Of a stretch of 64,000 nt of DNA, positions 17,144-24,865 are shown piece by piece. Source of the DNA: Anaerolineae bacterium (GTDB lineage Bacteria; Chloroflexota; Anaerolineae; Aggregatilineales; Phototrophicaceae); assembly GCA_019912965.1 (NCBI GenBank), contig JAIOHM010000209.1, positions 29,683 through 93,682 of the forward strand. Direction: 5' to 3'. Made by a program: the position numbers and the translations under genes. The notes under the pieces were generated by a model, which saw nothing but the letters and a program-made list of their open reading frames with translations, was not told the origin of the DNA and did no database searches. The stretch's first letter is position 1. Each line of letters opens with the position of its first letter.

Positions 17144-17204
17144 GGTGATTATCCCCTCATTGCACGTATATAGGGATAACTGTTGAGGGAATACGTGTCG
17201 TCAG
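17144..17204. repeat. Palindromic dispersed repeat, copy A
   Basis: These 61 bases match 19031-19090 with a few differences. CACGTAT (17163-17169) and ATACGTG (17191-17197) form the inner arm of a hairpin. The outer right arm present in copy B is mostly lost here. Confidence 0.8.
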
Positions 17205-17325
17205 CCTATAATTTTAATAAATTGATGAAATTTTCTTGCTGTGTCTCGATCCCATCCGCTTCCCATCAAATAAGCGCCAACAAAACATGCGGAATTTTTT
17301 CAATACGATACAGCTTAAGTGCGCT

Positions 17326-17331
17326 TATAAT
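17326..17331 (+). promoter_or_regulatory. Candidate -10 box of AraC gene
   Basis: TATAAT lies 34 bases before the ATG at 17366. No good -35 hexamer is seen. Confidence 0.35.
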
Positions 17332-17365
17332 GTGGATTGCTGAGTCGCTAGAGTGAGATTGTTGA

Positions 17366-18220
17366 ATGTTGCATCAACCGACATATGCTCCGGTGCCAAG
17401 GTTGGCAGCAGATGTGAACTGCTTTTGGGCGCTTGAGCAAGACCAGGAAAGCTATAACCGTGAGGTGTACCTACCTGATGCATACGTCGAAGTGGTGATC
17501 AATGTGGGTGCGCCACTCATGTTGGAGAGCGAATACGGAATGCTCGAACTACCACGGGCATTTGTTAACCCGCTTCAAAATAAGCCGCTTCGGATTCGCG
17601 CTGCTGGTTTCTGCCAGATGATTTCGATGCAGTTGTATCCTTGGGCGGTCAAGCCGATCTTGAATATTGATGCTGATCCATCAACTGTGCATGTGATCGG
17701 CCTTGATGCAGATTGGCAGCGTTTTGCGGATGATCTGACGCAGATTGTCGCGCATCGAGGATATGGAGAAGCCATCGACTGCTATCAGGAATTTGTCTGC
17801 AAAACGGCTTATCGGCATGAGCACGATCTAATGCTCATCCGCACTGCCGGACATTTACTGCATCGCTCTCATGGTCAAATCCGCATGGCAGACCTTGCCG
17901 CACAGAGCTACCTGTCGTCCAGCCAATTCGAGCGACAGTTCAAACATTACACGGCTATTTCGCCTAAAGCCTATGCCCGGATTGTTCGCTTTGGTAGCCT
18001 CCAGGCCGCATTACTCGTGAATCCATCCATCCGATTAGCGGATCTGGCGGATGTCTATGGCTACAGTGACCCGGCGCACCTGATCCGCGAATTTAAGTCT
18101 TTTGCAGGCTGTACACCACGCGATTTCGCCTCAACTGCAACGCGCTTTTTTGAACTTCGGCAGCATGAAGATTGGTGCGATTTCATGAAGCATTATTTTA
18201 GCTTACCTAACGCAGGGTGA
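17366..18220 (+). CDS. AraC-family transcriptional regulator (DUF6597-like N-terminus)
   Basis: The 284-residue protein has an N-terminal effector-like domain (VPRLAADVNCFWALEQ, YLPDAYVEVVINVG) typical of DUF6597 and a C-terminal double helix-turn-helix (ADLAAQSYLSSSQFERQFKHYTAISPKAYARIVRF and LADLADVYGYSDPAHLIREFKSFAGCTP). Such regulators often sit next to small DHFR-like or glyoxalase-like genes, and the DHFR-like gene starts 139 bases downstream. Both genes lie between two copies of a palindromic repeat (17144 and 19031), so they may have moved as a unit. Confidence 0.9.
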   Translation: MLHQPTYAPVPRLAADVNCFWALEQDQESYNREVYLPDAYVEVVINVGAPLMLESEYGMLELPRAFVNPLQNKPLRIRAAGFCQMISMQLYPWAVKPILNIDADPSTVHVIGLDADWQRFADDLTQIVAHRGYGEAIDCYQEFVCKTAYRHEHDLMLIRTAGHLLHRSHGQIRMADLAAQSYLSSSQFERQFKHYTAISPKAYARIVRFGSLQAALLVNPSIRLADLADVYGYSDPAHLIREFKSFAGCTPRDFASTATRFFELRQHEDWCDFMKHYFSLPNAG

Positions 18221-18359
18221 GGGAATAAAGCAGTCTCAGTTATGTCGTGATCTCCGAAACCTGGGTATGAGAGAAAGGAAGAACCATGAAACGGGTAACC
18301 AATCACGTTCTGATGCCAACATCGTCCGACGACCAATCCATCGCTCGAGGAGGATCACG

Positions 18360-18968
18360 ATGCGAGAGCTTTTGATCGATCTCGGCACCACCCTGGACGG
18401 CTACGCGTCGGGGGAGGGCTGGCCCGGTTGGTGGGGTCTAGAAGGGCCGGAGTACCTCGCTTGGGTCAGCGAGCAACCACCAGTGACGTACCTGATGGGC
18501 GCGAACACATACCGGCTGATGTCCAGTTTCGCCAGCGGCTCTCCGCCGCCGGGAAGCGCCGAGATGGAGGCCGAGGAGGAAGCCAGCGTTGACGAGCTCA
18601 CGCGAGCGCCGAAGGTGGTGTTCTCGGCCTCGCTCAAGGAGCCTCTCACATGGGCTAACACGACTCTCGTGCGCGGCGATGCCGTGCAAGCGGTCCGGGC
18701 GATGAAGGAGGAGGGCTCCGGCATCCTCAGCACGCTCGGCAGCGTCAGCCTGTGCCGCTCGCTGCTCAAGGCGGGTCTTGTAGACCGTTTCCGGGTGGTC
18801 GTCTTTCCCGTGATCACTGGTGCCACCGGCGCGGAACGCATCTACGACGGCTATCCCGATGTCGCGCTCGACATGGTTAGCACCCGAACGTTCGACGGCA
18901 GAATCCAACTACTGGAGGGTGTCCCCAGATTGCTTGCCGGTCCGCCGGGCGTGAACAACGCTCCCTGA
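18360..18968 (+). CDS. Dihydrofolate-reductase-like / RibD C-terminal domain protein
   Basis: The ATG at 18360 has a strong GAGGAGG Shine-Dalgarno and gives 202 residues, the usual length of this family; an in-frame upstream ATG at 18267 is less likely. Features are the N-terminal LLIDLGTTLDGYAS strand, YLMGANTYRLMSS, a middle VFSASLKEPL strand, and the GILSTLGSVSLCRSLLKAGLVDRFRVVVFPVITG core of RibD_C proteins. It probably binds NADPH in the cytosol; no specific substrate is known for the family. Codon use is far more GC-rich than its neighbours, with C or G at most third positions, which points to recent transfer from a high-GC donor such as an actinobacterium. Confidence 0.85.
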   Translation: MRELLIDLGTTLDGYASGEGWPGWWGLEGPEYLAWVSEQPPVTYLMGANTYRLMSSFASGSPPPGSAEMEAEEEASVDELTRAPKVVFSASLKEPLTWANTTLVRGDAVQAVRAMKEEGSGILSTLGSVSLCRSLLKAGLVDRFRVVVFPVITGATGAERIYDGYPDVALDMVSTRTFDGRIQLLEGVPRLLAGPPGVNNAP

Positions 18969-19030
18969 AGTCACTCGAATAGAACAATCATCGCAAGAAC
19001 GCTTATTGAACGCAGTTGGTGAAAATAATG

Positions 19031-19102
19031 GGTGATTATCCTCTCATTGCACGTATATAGGGATAACTTTTGGGGAATACGTGTCGTCAGGGGATAATCG
19101 CC
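19031..19102. repeat. Palindromic dispersed repeat, copy B (complete hairpin)
   Basis: Positions 19031-19090 repeat copy A. Here both hairpin arms are present: the outer GGTGATTATCCTCT pairs with AGGGGATAATCGCC at the far end, allowing GT pairs, and the inner CACGTAT (19050-19056) pairs with ATACGTG (19077-19083). The form resembles a REP- or MITE-like unit. Confidence 0.8.
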
Positions 19103-19149
19103 TAAAATAATCCCTCTGTGAAAGCTGAGCGAAGCCTCCCGCTTGCGGG

Positions 19150-19200
19150 GCTGTGTTCTCTGCGCCTCTGTGGTTGATTCTTCTTTCTTCGCGTCTTGGA
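19150..19200. repeat. Candidate dispersed intergenic repeat
   Basis: The stretch with GCGCCTCTGTGGTTGATTC and TTCTTCGCGTCTTGGAGG resembles a dispersed intergenic sequence (CTCTGCGCCTCTGTG type) that I have seen in several bacterial genomes. Only one copy is in this window, so this cannot be confirmed here. Confidence 0.35.
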
Positions 19201-19217
19201 GGTTATTTTTCCCTAAC

Positions 19218-19246
19218 TTGATTTTCAGAACAAAAGTTCATATAAT
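19218..19246 (+). promoter_or_regulatory. Sigma-70-type promoter of radical SAM gene
   Basis: TTGATT (19218-19223), a 17-base spacer and TATAAT (19241-19246) match the consensus well. The ATG starts only 7 bases after the -10 box, so the transcript is probably leaderless or nearly so. Confidence 0.65.
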
Positions 19247-19252
19247 AGAGGT

Positions 19253-20395
19253 ATGAAATTTCACCGCGCGCCCGACACCATCCAAAAACTAAGTCTGCTG
19301 GACGACTCCACTACTTTCGAGCCAGCGGGCGATCAGCCGCGCACCGAAAGTTCTGCCAAACGGGCGAATCAACTGCCCTGTATTAGCAACGTTTCCACCC
19401 CAAAGGGCGCGGTGCCCATGATGAAAACCATGATTACCACCGCCTGCGAACGGAACTGCTTTTACTGTCCGTTCCGCGCCGGACGCGGCAAAACACAGCG
19501 CGTCACTGTCAAGCCGGAAGAACTTGCCTCCACCTTCGACCAGTATCAGCGCGCCGGGATCGCCAAAGGCTTGTTTCTGTCCTCCGGCATCATCAAAGGC
19601 AGTGTCACCACGCAGGACAAAATTCTGGATACGGTCGAAATCATCCGCCGCAAATACCAATACGACGGATTCATCCATCTCAAAATCATGCCCGGTGCGG
19701 AATACGATCAGGTCTATCGCGCGATGGAGTTAGCTGATCGTGTGTCCATCAACCTCGAAGGCCCAACACAGGAACGACTGAACGCCCTTGCACCCAAGAA
19801 AGATTTCGCAGGTGAATTGTTACAGCGTCTGGCATGGGCACATCAGATTCGCCAAAGCGGTGTCCGCGCCAGCAGCGTAACCCAATTTGTCGTCGGCGCG
19901 GTGGGCGATACCGATCTTGAACTGCTCTCCATCAGCGAAAAACTCTACAGACAGATGGGGCTGACCCGCGCCTACTATTCCGGGTTCCATCCTGTAGCAG
20001 ATACGCCCTTCGAAAATCTCAACCCGACCATTCCCATCCGTGAATTACGCCTCTACCAATCCAGTTTCCTCCTGCGGGATTATGGGTGGAGTGTCGAAGA
20101 GTTGCCCTTTGAAGCCAGCGGTAGCCTCCGCTTGGATGTTGATCCCAAACGTGCATGGGCAGATATTTACTTGCGCCAATCGCCTGTCGAAATTATGCAC
20201 GCCACCCGCGACCAACTCATGCGGATTCCCGGAATCGGCCCGCGCAGCGCCGATACCATTCTGAAAGCGCGTCGCCAGCGCCGCCTGACCGATATTAGCC
20301 AACTGCGTGCCCTCGGCATCCATGCGCCAGAACAGACCGCGCCCTACATTCTGCTGAATGGTCACCAGCCCCCCATCCAGCTATCCCTATTTTGA
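19253..20395 (+). CDS. Putative DNA modification/repair radical SAM protein with HhH domain
   Basis: The 380-residue protein has a radical-SAM CX3CX2C motif (C65, C69, C72 in ACERNCFYC), the SAM-barrel GLFLSSGI and SINLEGPT motifs, and a C-terminal helix-hairpin-helix (about 318-350, MRIPGIGPRSADTIL). This architecture matches the family annotated as putative DNA modification/repair radical SAM protein (TIGR03916), usually encoded beside a uracil-DNA-glycosylase-like partner. No such partner is adjacent; the next gene is a YcaQ-type glycosylase at 20971. The reaction is unknown. A promoter overlaps the start so closely that translation may be leaderless. Confidence 0.85.
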   Translation: MKFHRAPDTIQKLSLLDDSTTFEPAGDQPRTESSAKRANQLPCISNVSTPKGAVPMMKTMITTACERNCFYCPFRAGRGKTQRVTVKPEELASTFDQYQRAGIAKGLFLSSGIIKGSVTTQDKILDTVEIIRRKYQYDGFIHLKIMPGAEYDQVYRAMELADRVSINLEGPTQERLNALAPKKDFAGELLQRLAWAHQIRQSGVRASSVTQFVVGAVGDTDLELLSISEKLYRQMGLTRAYYSGFHPVADTPFENLNPTIPIRELRLYQSSFLLRDYGWSVEELPFEASGSLRLDVDPKRAWADIYLRQSPVEIMHATRDQLMRIPGIGPRSADTILKARRQRRLTDISQLRALGIHAPEQTAPYILLNGHQPPIQLSLF

Positions 20396-20970
20396 TCTGC
20401 ATGAAAAAGCAATGAAATTGAAGCAATTAGTACTTCCACCCATCAACACAACTTGTACGCTGTTCCCTCTCTCCAGTTTGGTTCACTGGACGACACTTTT
20501 AATGCAAAGCCATTTTTCGAGCCAGAATCAGTGGGATACAAACTCTCCTCCTCGCGTGCGGGGAGGGGCTGGGGGTGGAGTAAAAAGACAATTTGCTGCC
20601 CCATCTTCCAAAAGTGTCTTATCCTCAACCAGTTTGGAGAGAGCGCTAGGCTGTGAGGTTGCTGCACAAATTGTGCAATTGCAGCGACATCTTCCCCTAC
20701 CTCCGCCCGCAAATGCACAAATTGCACAGCGGCGGATGCTCCCGGCCTTCCGCTGCACACTACGGCACTCCCCGTCTCAACCGCCGAAATTGCATTTTGC
20801 GAATCGCCATCATCCCGTCTTCCCGCCGTCACCCCCTACGGCAATTGTGCAATTTGCGAATCTTTTGCACATTTATGTTTTTTACTCATCCCTCATACCT
20901 CGTCACTTCTTTTTACTCAGTACCCAGTACTCAGCACTCAGTACTTGCTTTTAACTTTTAACTACCCATC
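20396..20970. other. Intergenic region rich in short repeats, no gene seen
   Basis: This 575-base gap contains a GGGGAGGGGCTGGGGGTGGAG-type palindromic repeat remnant (about 20545-20580), several copies of the short word TTGTGCAATTTGC or its complement between 20665 and 20875, and a string of CAGTACT-type units (20914-20944). One frame stays open for 198 codons but has the Ser/Pro-rich composition of noncoding repeats. Confidence 0.55.
20914..20944. repeat. CAGTACT-type short tandem repeats
   Basis: ACTCAGTACCCAGTACTCAG followed by CACTCAGTACT is a degenerate tandem array of a 6-8-base unit just before the glycosylase gene, similar in style to the short tandem repeats of cyanobacteria. Confidence 0.6.
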
Positions 20971-22215
20971 ATGATCAACCGAACCATAACCCTAACCAAC
21001 CTTCGCCGCCTGAATATTGCCCGCCAGCACCTTGCCGGGGAACATCTGCCGTCAGGTCACGAACCCATGCTCCAACTGGTGCGTGACATCGGCTGTTTAC
21101 AATTAGACCCCACCAACGCCGTCGCCCGAAGCCATCTGCTCGTGCTGTGGAGTCGCCTCGGCAAATACGACCCCGCCCATCTCGACCACCTGCTCTGGAA
21201 CGACCGTACCCTGTTTGAATATTGGGCGCACGCCGCTTCCATCGTCCTCACCGAAGACTATCCCATCCATCGGCAGATGATGAAGGCTACCGCCAATGGC
21301 ACGTCCCCATGGGGCAATCGGATGTGGAAATGGGCCGCTGAAAATAAAACCCTCCACGACCACATTTTGGCGGAAATCCGCGAAAACGGCCCGCTGCCCT
21401 CTGAACATTTTGAGGATAAATCCACCGCTGCTTGGCATTCAACCGGCTGGACTGGCAACCGCAATGTCAGTCAGATGCTCGGTCATTTGTGGGATATGGG
21501 CGTATTGATGGTTGCCCGCCGCGAAGGAGGCCAGCGTTATTGGGATTTAGCCGAACGCTGTCTGCCGGATTGGACACCGCGCGATGATCTGCCGGATCAT
21601 GAAGTAGTACGCCGTGCCGCCCAAAAATCCCTTCGCGCGCTTGGGGTTGGTCGTATGAAACATATCGACCTGCACTACACCCGCAGTCGCTACCCCGGCC
21701 TAAAAACTATCCTCCCTGAACTCGAAGCAGAGGGTGTTTTGCATCGCGTCGAAATCGACCAGGAAGGCAAAAAGTGGGCTGGTCCGTGGTACATCCACGC
21801 GGATGACCTCCCCCTGCTCGACCAGATCGAAGCCGGCAATTGGCAACCCCGCACCACCCTGCTTTCCCCCTTCGATAACCTGATCTGTGACCGCGCCCGC
21901 ACCCAACTGCTCTTTAATTTCGACTTCCGCCTCGAAATTTACGTTCCAAAAGACAAGCGCCAATACGGCTATTTTGTCCTACCCATCCTGCACGGTGACC
22001 GCCTCATTGGCCGCATCGACCCGCTGATGAACCGCAAGGAAAACCGCTTTCAGATCAACAACGTTTATGCCGAACCGGACGCCCCCATGAATGCCGAAAC
22101 CGCCCGCACCATCAAAAATGCCATCGAATCGTTAGCATCTTTCCTCGGCGCACAAGCTATCGACTATGCCGAAAACATCCCGGACGGCTGGAAAGGCATT
22201 CTTCATACCACTTGA
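20971..22215 (+). CDS. YcaQ/AlkX-type winged-helix DNA glycosylase
   Basis: The 414-residue protein matches the HTH_42 (DUF1006) family. E. coli YcaQ (AlkX) removes interstrand crosslinks and bulky N7-alkyl adducts from DNA. The catalytic Q-hydrophobic-D motif is seen as Q44-L45-D46 (IGCLQLDPTNAVARSH), which fits the YcaQ-like rather than the AlkZ-like (QxQ) branch. Tandem winged-helix segments and the family-typical FEYWAHAAS and LLSPFDNLICDR motifs are present. It lies 575 bases after the radical SAM/HhH repair gene on the same strand; the two may be functionally linked, but the gap is full of repeats, so a shared transcript is uncertain. Confidence 0.88.
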   Translation: MINRTITLTNLRRLNIARQHLAGEHLPSGHEPMLQLVRDIGCLQLDPTNAVARSHLLVLWSRLGKYDPAHLDHLLWNDRTLFEYWAHAASIVLTEDYPIHRQMMKATANGTSPWGNRMWKWAAENKTLHDHILAEIRENGPLPSEHFEDKSTAAWHSTGWTGNRNVSQMLGHLWDMGVLMVARREGGQRYWDLAERCLPDWTPRDDLPDHEVVRRAAQKSLRALGVGRMKHIDLHYTRSRYPGLKTILPELEAEGVLHRVEIDQEGKKWAGPWYIHADDLPLLDQIEAGNWQPRTTLLSPFDNLICDRARTQLLFNFDFRLEIYVPKDKRQYGYFVLPILHGDRLIGRIDPLMNRKENRFQINNVYAEPDAPMNAETARTIKNAIESLASFLGAQAIDYAENIPDGWKGILHTT

Positions 22216-22298
22216 ATTGATCGGCATCTTGCCAGCCAACATTACATCCATTACGATAGATTCAATAATGAGCTGTCGTTACATCGGACAAACACATC

Positions 22299-23231
22299 GT
22301 GATTTTATGCATAACCCCCAACCCTGCTTTGGATCGCACCCTCGTCGTCACCAATTTCGCCCTCGGCAAAGTCTTTCGGGCAGAATCCACAATGGCGGTA
22401 GCAGGTGGTAAAGGGGTGAATGTCGCTCGTGCCTGTCGTGTATTAGGGGGGGAAGCCACCTGCGCCGGGTTCATCGGGGGCAACACCGGGCGGCTCGTCG
22501 CCGAATCGGCTGAACATGAAGGTCTAAAAAGCAGTTGGACGTGGATTAACGGTGAAACCCGCACCTGCACCATCATCGCTGACCCCGCCACAGGCGAAGC
22601 CACTGTCGTCAATGAACAGGGGCCATCCGTAACTGAAGGCGATTGGGGACGCCTCCAAACCCAAATTCTGCGCGCTGCCGATGGAGCGAATCAAGTGTGC
22701 TTCAGCGGCAGCCTCCCACCCGGCTCCCCCGTTTCATCCTACGTTGATCTGGTGAAAAAGGTTAGGGACAGCGGTAAACCCGTTTGGATTGATACCAGTG
22801 GGACAGCTTTAAAAGCGGTTCAGGGGCTCCCACAAATCGGCATCAAAATCAATGGCGATGAACTCGGCGCGATACTTGGCGAAACCATTTCGGACGCCGC
22901 CGCCGCCGCCGCCGCCGCCAATCGCCTTCGCCAATCAGGGATGGAAAGCATAGTCGTCACCCTCGGCTCAAAGGGCGCGGTCATGGCGCACGCGGCTGGA
23001 ACATGGTGGGCATATCCCCCAAAAATCAAAACCATGAGCGCCGTCGGCAGTGGCGATTCGTTCCTCGCTGGCCTCGTCGTCGCGTTAGAACAGAACCAAT
23101 CCTCGGAAATCGCTCTCACTTATGCGGTCGCAGCCGGGGCGGCCAATGCCCTTTCCGTCGGTGGGGGTCAATTTCCCATCAGCGATTTCAAACAAATCCT
23201 CGCCCAAACCACCCTCCAATCCATGTCCTGA
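22299..23231 (+). CDS. 1-phosphofructokinase-family (PfkB) sugar phosphate kinase
   Basis: The 310-residue protein starts at GTG with the family-typical ILCITPNPALDRTL. It has the GGKGVNVAR substrate motif and the C-terminal ATP/anion-hole motif VGSGDSFLAG with catalytic Asp253. FruK/LacC-type kinases phosphorylate fructose-1-phosphate or tagatose-6-phosphate; the exact substrate is open. A run of eight GCC codons at 22896-22919 gives an octa-alanine tract in a surface helix. It is a cytosolic, single gene. Confidence 0.9.
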   Translation: MILCITPNPALDRTLVVTNFALGKVFRAESTMAVAGGKGVNVARACRVLGGEATCAGFIGGNTGRLVAESAEHEGLKSSWTWINGETRTCTIIADPATGEATVVNEQGPSVTEGDWGRLQTQILRAADGANQVCFSGSLPPGSPVSSYVDLVKKVRDSGKPVWIDTSGTALKAVQGLPQIGIKINGDELGAILGETISDAAAAAAAANRLRQSGMESIVVTLGSKGAVMAHAAGTWWAYPPKIKTMSAVGSGDSFLAGLVVALEQNQSSEIALTYAVAAGAANALSVGGGQFPISDFKQILAQTTLQSMS

Positions 23232-23382
23232 ACAAATGGACGAGGCATGTGCCAGCAGTTTGGCCGAGACTCTGTATCCTCCCAAATGATGAAGCTGAAT
23301 CCGCCTCGCGCGGGAAGATTCCACGCTGGATGTAATGTAAGCTGTAATCATCAATTGGCAAGCTGCACAAGGAGGATACAAA

Positions 23383-23721
23383 ATGTTCCGCAAGAAATTT
23401 TCCGTCATGCTGCTCACCGTCGCCGCGCTGGGGATTTTCCAGGTGAGCGTACAAGCGCACGACGATTCCAGTATCGCAGGCGGGGGTGGCAATACGGGCG
23501 ATGTAGTCATCCTTTCGGAAATTCAGTCGGAGGACGGCTACACCGTCAATGCTGGTGGTAGCAAGGGTGGCGAAGTCCCTGTCACGCCCGGTCTTCACGT
23601 ACAAGCCGGAGATTCTGGCACGGGCAAGGGTGGCGATGTCCCCGTTACACCCGGTCTTCACGCACAAGCCGGAGATTCTGGCGCGGGCAAGGGTGGCGAT
23701 ATCCCCGTTACACCCGGCTAA
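23383..23721 (+). CDS. Small secreted protein with 21-residue tandem repeats
   Basis: The 112-residue protein has a strong RBS (AAGGAGGATACAAAATG), a Sec signal peptide (about 1-26, ending SVQA) and a mature part poor in hydrophobic residues. Two full 21-residue repeats and a partial third read GGEVPVTPGLHVQAGDSGTGK, GGDVPVTPGLHAQ... and GGDIPVTPG, encoded by a near-identical 63-bp DNA repeat from about 23568 on. I recognise no family. A strong terminator follows at 23760, so it is a single-gene transcript. It may be a surface or matrix peptide; no function can be given. Confidence 0.75.
   Translation: MFRKKFSVMLLTVAALGIFQVSVQAHDDSSIAGGGGNTGDVVILSEIQSEDGYTVNAGGSKGGEVPVTPGLHVQAGDSGTGKGGDVPVTPGLHAQAGDSGAGKGGDIPVTPG
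23568..23720 (+). repeat. 63-bp tandem repeat, about 2.4 copies, in the small secreted protein gene
   Basis: The period is exactly 21 codons, and copies differ at few positions, suggesting recent expansion or homogenisation. Confidence 0.8.
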
Positions 23722-23759
23722 ACGTCTGTAAAGCAGGCACCACTAAAACACCGAACGAG

Positions 23760-23791
23760 AACACCTGATGTCTATTCAGGTGTTTTCCCTT
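23760..23791 (+). terminator. Rho-independent terminator of small secreted protein gene
   Basis: ACACCTGA (23761-23768), a 7-base loop and TCAGGTGT (23776-23783), extended by an A-T pair, are followed by TTTCCCTTT. Confidence 0.8.
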
Positions 23792-23794
23792 TGC

Positions 23795-24865
23795 TCATCG
23801 CTCCACCATTGGCAGCGCGAAATGAAATGTGCTGCCCTTGTTCATCTCGCTCTCGAACCACATCCGCCCGCCAAGCTGTTCCACAAAATGCTTGGCGATA
23901 TACAGGCTTAACCCGTTGCCGGAATACTCCCGAACCCGGTCATCTTCCAATGAACGATAAAATTTCTGGAAAATCTTATCGCGTTCTTTCTCATGAATCC
24001 CAAACCCATCATCCTGAACGCTGATCTGAATAGACCCATCCGAGGTTTGAGCCGTAACCGAAATATGCCCACCGCTGGAAGTATATTGCCGCGCGTTATC
24101 CAGAAGTGTCATCAAAACTTCTTGTATCCGATAATAATTGCCATAAGCTGAAGGCAGCTCAGCCGGAATTTGTAAAGATAAAACCACCGATTTTTTCTCC
24201 ATCTCCGGGCGCAGCGTTTTTAGCACATCATCCAGCACCTTCGGTATGGCAACCGGTTCCAGCATCAGGGGAACAGTCCGGTTTTCAATCCGGGCCATAT
24301 CGTTATAATCCCGGACGAGCTTGCTGGCGCGTTCCGAATTGTCCCGGATGCGTGCCACAAAATCCCCCTGCAGTTCGTTAAGCCGCCCCAAATCAGATTT
24401 GAGTGCATTCCCCCGTAGAAGCAGGTCAGCAAAACCCTTAACGCTCGTAATCGGAACGAGCAGATCATGAGCAAACGCGCTCATAAACTCGCCCATCCCT
24501 GCCCGCTCCGCATAAATTTCTAGTCGTTGCTTCAACATCGCGATATTAAATGGCTTGGGCAGATAATCATCCGCACCTGCCTCAAGACATTGTGAAATCA
24601 TGGCGAGATCATGATTTTCCAGCACCACAATAATCGGCATAAACCGCTGTTTATGTCTCAATTTCGGCAAAGCATCTTTTAAATTGGGTTGCGTTTGGTC
24701 GAGCAGCACCACTTGAACCGAGTGTTTATCCAACAATGCAGCCCCATCGTCCACGTGATCCGCTGTCAGAACATCCTCGGCGCAGGCTTTAGCAAGGTTC
24801 ACCAATGATTGACCATCAACTTGGCTGTCACCAATTACCAGCAGGCGCAAATAATCCGTTTTCAT
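23795..24865 (-). CDS. Receiver-histidine kinase hybrid protein
   Basis: The 356-residue protein begins with a receiver domain (D56 in VVLLDQTQP, K104 in YLPKPF), followed directly by a histidine kinase core: H-box FAHDLLVPITS with His133, N-box NARQYT, DDGFGI and GNGLSLYIA. The N-terminal acidic pocket is weak (LVIGDSQ), so phosphorylation may be poor. There are no membrane helices, so it is a soluble kinase. Its ATG overlaps the stop of the M1 peptidase gene (ATGA at 24865-24862), so the two are translationally coupled. The REC-HisKA-HATPase order is common in Chloroflexota. Confidence 0.88.
   Translation of the reverse strand: MKTDYLRLLVIGDSQVDGQSLVNLAKACAEDVLTADHVDDGAALLDKHSVQVVLLDQTQPNLKDALPKLRHKQRFMPIIVVLENHDLAMISQCLEAGADDYLPKPFNIAMLKQRLEIYAERAGMGEFMSAFAHDLLVPITSVKGFADLLLRGNALKSDLGRLNELQGDFVARIRDNSERASKLVRDYNDMARIENRTVPLMLEPVAIPKVLDDVLKTLRPEMEKKSVVLSLQIPAELPSAYGNYYRIQEVLMTLLDNARQYTSSGGHISVTAQTSDGSIQISVQDDGFGIHEKERDKIFQKFYRSLEDDRVREYSGNGLSLYIAKHFVEQLGGRMWFESEMNKGSTFHFALPMVER

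Noticed and set aside
20665..20875. Repeated TTGTGCAATTTGC words, first taken for a CRISPR-like array
   Set aside because: Units are short, unevenly spaced, in both directions and without constant-length spacers.
20358..20954. 198-codon open frame after the radical SAM gene
   Set aside because: It starts inside the radical SAM gene, is Ser/Pro/His-rich and coincides with repeat words; no RBS and no family resemblance.
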